Positions 63,426 to 64,000 of a stretch of DNA of 64,000 nt are shown piece by piece. The stretch covers positions 62,001 through 126,000 of the forward strand of contig CAXEFP010000915.1 of NCBI GenBank assembly GCA_963995525.1, in the 5' to 3' direction. Both the position numbers and the translations under genes were made by a program. The stretch comes from Escarpia spicata (taxonomy: Eukaryota; Annelida; Polychaeta; Sabellida; Siboglinidae). Numbering within the stretch: position 1 is the stretch's first letter; each line of letters opens with the position of its first letter. The notes below the pieces were generated by a model. It was not told the DNA's origin, ran no database searches, and saw only the letters and a list, made by a program, of their open reading frames with translations.

Positions 63426-64000
63426 CTATGTATCTGGCCAGCCCTTGAGGATCATAGTGTGTAGCTCGTTCAGGTAATTGGTTGTGCATTCCTGAAACTG
63501 CTTGTATCGTGTATGTGTTACGGTGATGAAGTTGATCATATTGACCATGACAGGCTCAATATAAGGTACTACATCGGGCAGGTGGGCACGCCTCAGTGCA
63601 TCTCCCATAGGGATTTCCTTGCTTGACTTGTACGTCACGTTCAAGCCGTACTGTTGCAGTCTTAGCAACATTACTTGTAGCCTCATGGGCGCTGATAGCA
63701 GTGGCTTTGCGCATATAGCCTGAAGTGGTTTGTGATTGCTCTCAACCGTTGTAGTTTTTCCAAAGATGTGGTAATTGAATTTCTTGCAGCTATGCACGGT
63801 AGCTAACATTTCCTTTTCCATTTCCCTCATCTCTGTTGGGTTGGTGTGAGCGTTCTCGACGTGTAGGCTACTGGACGACCGTCTTGTAGGAGGACTCCTC
63901 CTAGTCCGTTGCTACTCGCATCACACTGTATTGTGACATCTTTTGTCACATCGTAATACGCCAACACTGGCGCACTGCAACAAAGTTCCTTCAGCTCTTC
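63426..64000 (-). pseudogene. Gypsy RNase H domain (frameshifted)
   Basis: Starts at the window edge with a segment including CDASSNGLGGVLLQDGRPVA (first catalytic Asp) and AYTSRTLT. A frameshift follows at about 63835, then EKEMLATVHSCKKFNYHIFG, TVESNHKPL and the end SAPMRLQVMLLRLQQYGLNV. These are the conserved RNase H blocks of gypsy elements. Confidence 0.88.

Larger units (their letters stand above)
62691..64000 (-). mobile_element. Ty3/gypsy LTR retrotransposon pol, minus strand, decayed and cut by the window
   Basis: In minus-strand order from the right edge: RT-RNase H connection and RNase H, H2C2 zinc finger, integrase core. Domain order (RT-RH-IN) identifies Ty3/gypsy. Two consecutive stops before the integrase core, a further stop after the zinc finger and a frameshift in RNase H show that it is inactive. 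The RT, protease and gag lie beyond 64000 if present. Confidence 0.9.

Overview
The window is eukaryotic, from an animal nuclear genome. About 5% is coding. Exons are short with GT..AG introns, and the rest is mostly tandem-repeat arrays plus debris of LINE, SINE, Ty3/gypsy and DNA transposons. Element types, protein divergence and arrays sitting on exon edges suggest a marine invertebrate. Amphioxus or a relative is my best guess (moderate to low confidence). No rRNA, intact tRNA gene, CRISPR or bacterial feature is visible.

Layout, all genes on the + strand: (1) 3-248, last exon of an upstream gene ending in a C-terminal membrane anchor. (2) 2035-52093, thirty consecutive exons (about 3.27 kb coding, about 1,090 residues) of the nuclear pore scaffold protein NUP155, covering the whole beta-propeller and most of the alpha-solenoid. 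The first exon(s) and about the last 270 residues expected from the family are not found. (3) 53688-57088, the last four or five exons of an unrelated small cysteine-rich, membrane- or GPI-anchored protein, with its 5' end not found. (4) 59.4-62.1 kb, two more arrays and three LINE 3' fragments. (5) 62.7-64.0 kb, a decayed minus-strand Ty3/gypsy pol that runs off the window.

The main observation is how the NUP155 introns are built. About fifteen of its exon-intron junctions have been amplified as minisatellites whose repeat unit spans the splice site itself. 5' splice-site arrays follow exons 3 (two copies), 4, 6, 12, 17, 25, 27 and 28. 3' splice-site arrays precede exons 11, 12, 17, 18, 19, 25 and 30. 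Intron 17 is nothing but a 36-bp donor array fused to a 46-bp acceptor array. Several units preserve reading frame (63, 36, 24 bp), and several have the form of a recursive-splicing site (pyrimidines-AG|GT). Arrays have captured a SINE head, been split by a LINE, a fold-back MITE and an hAT-like insert, and one has arisen inside a LINE reverse transcriptase.

Two single-base frameshifts in C runs (exons 12 and 25) look like assembly errors, since splice phases close perfectly across all other joins apart from the ambiguous exon 26/27 boundary. Exon numbers (E1..E30) are local to this window. Protein comparisons are from memory of the NUP155 family, not from a search.
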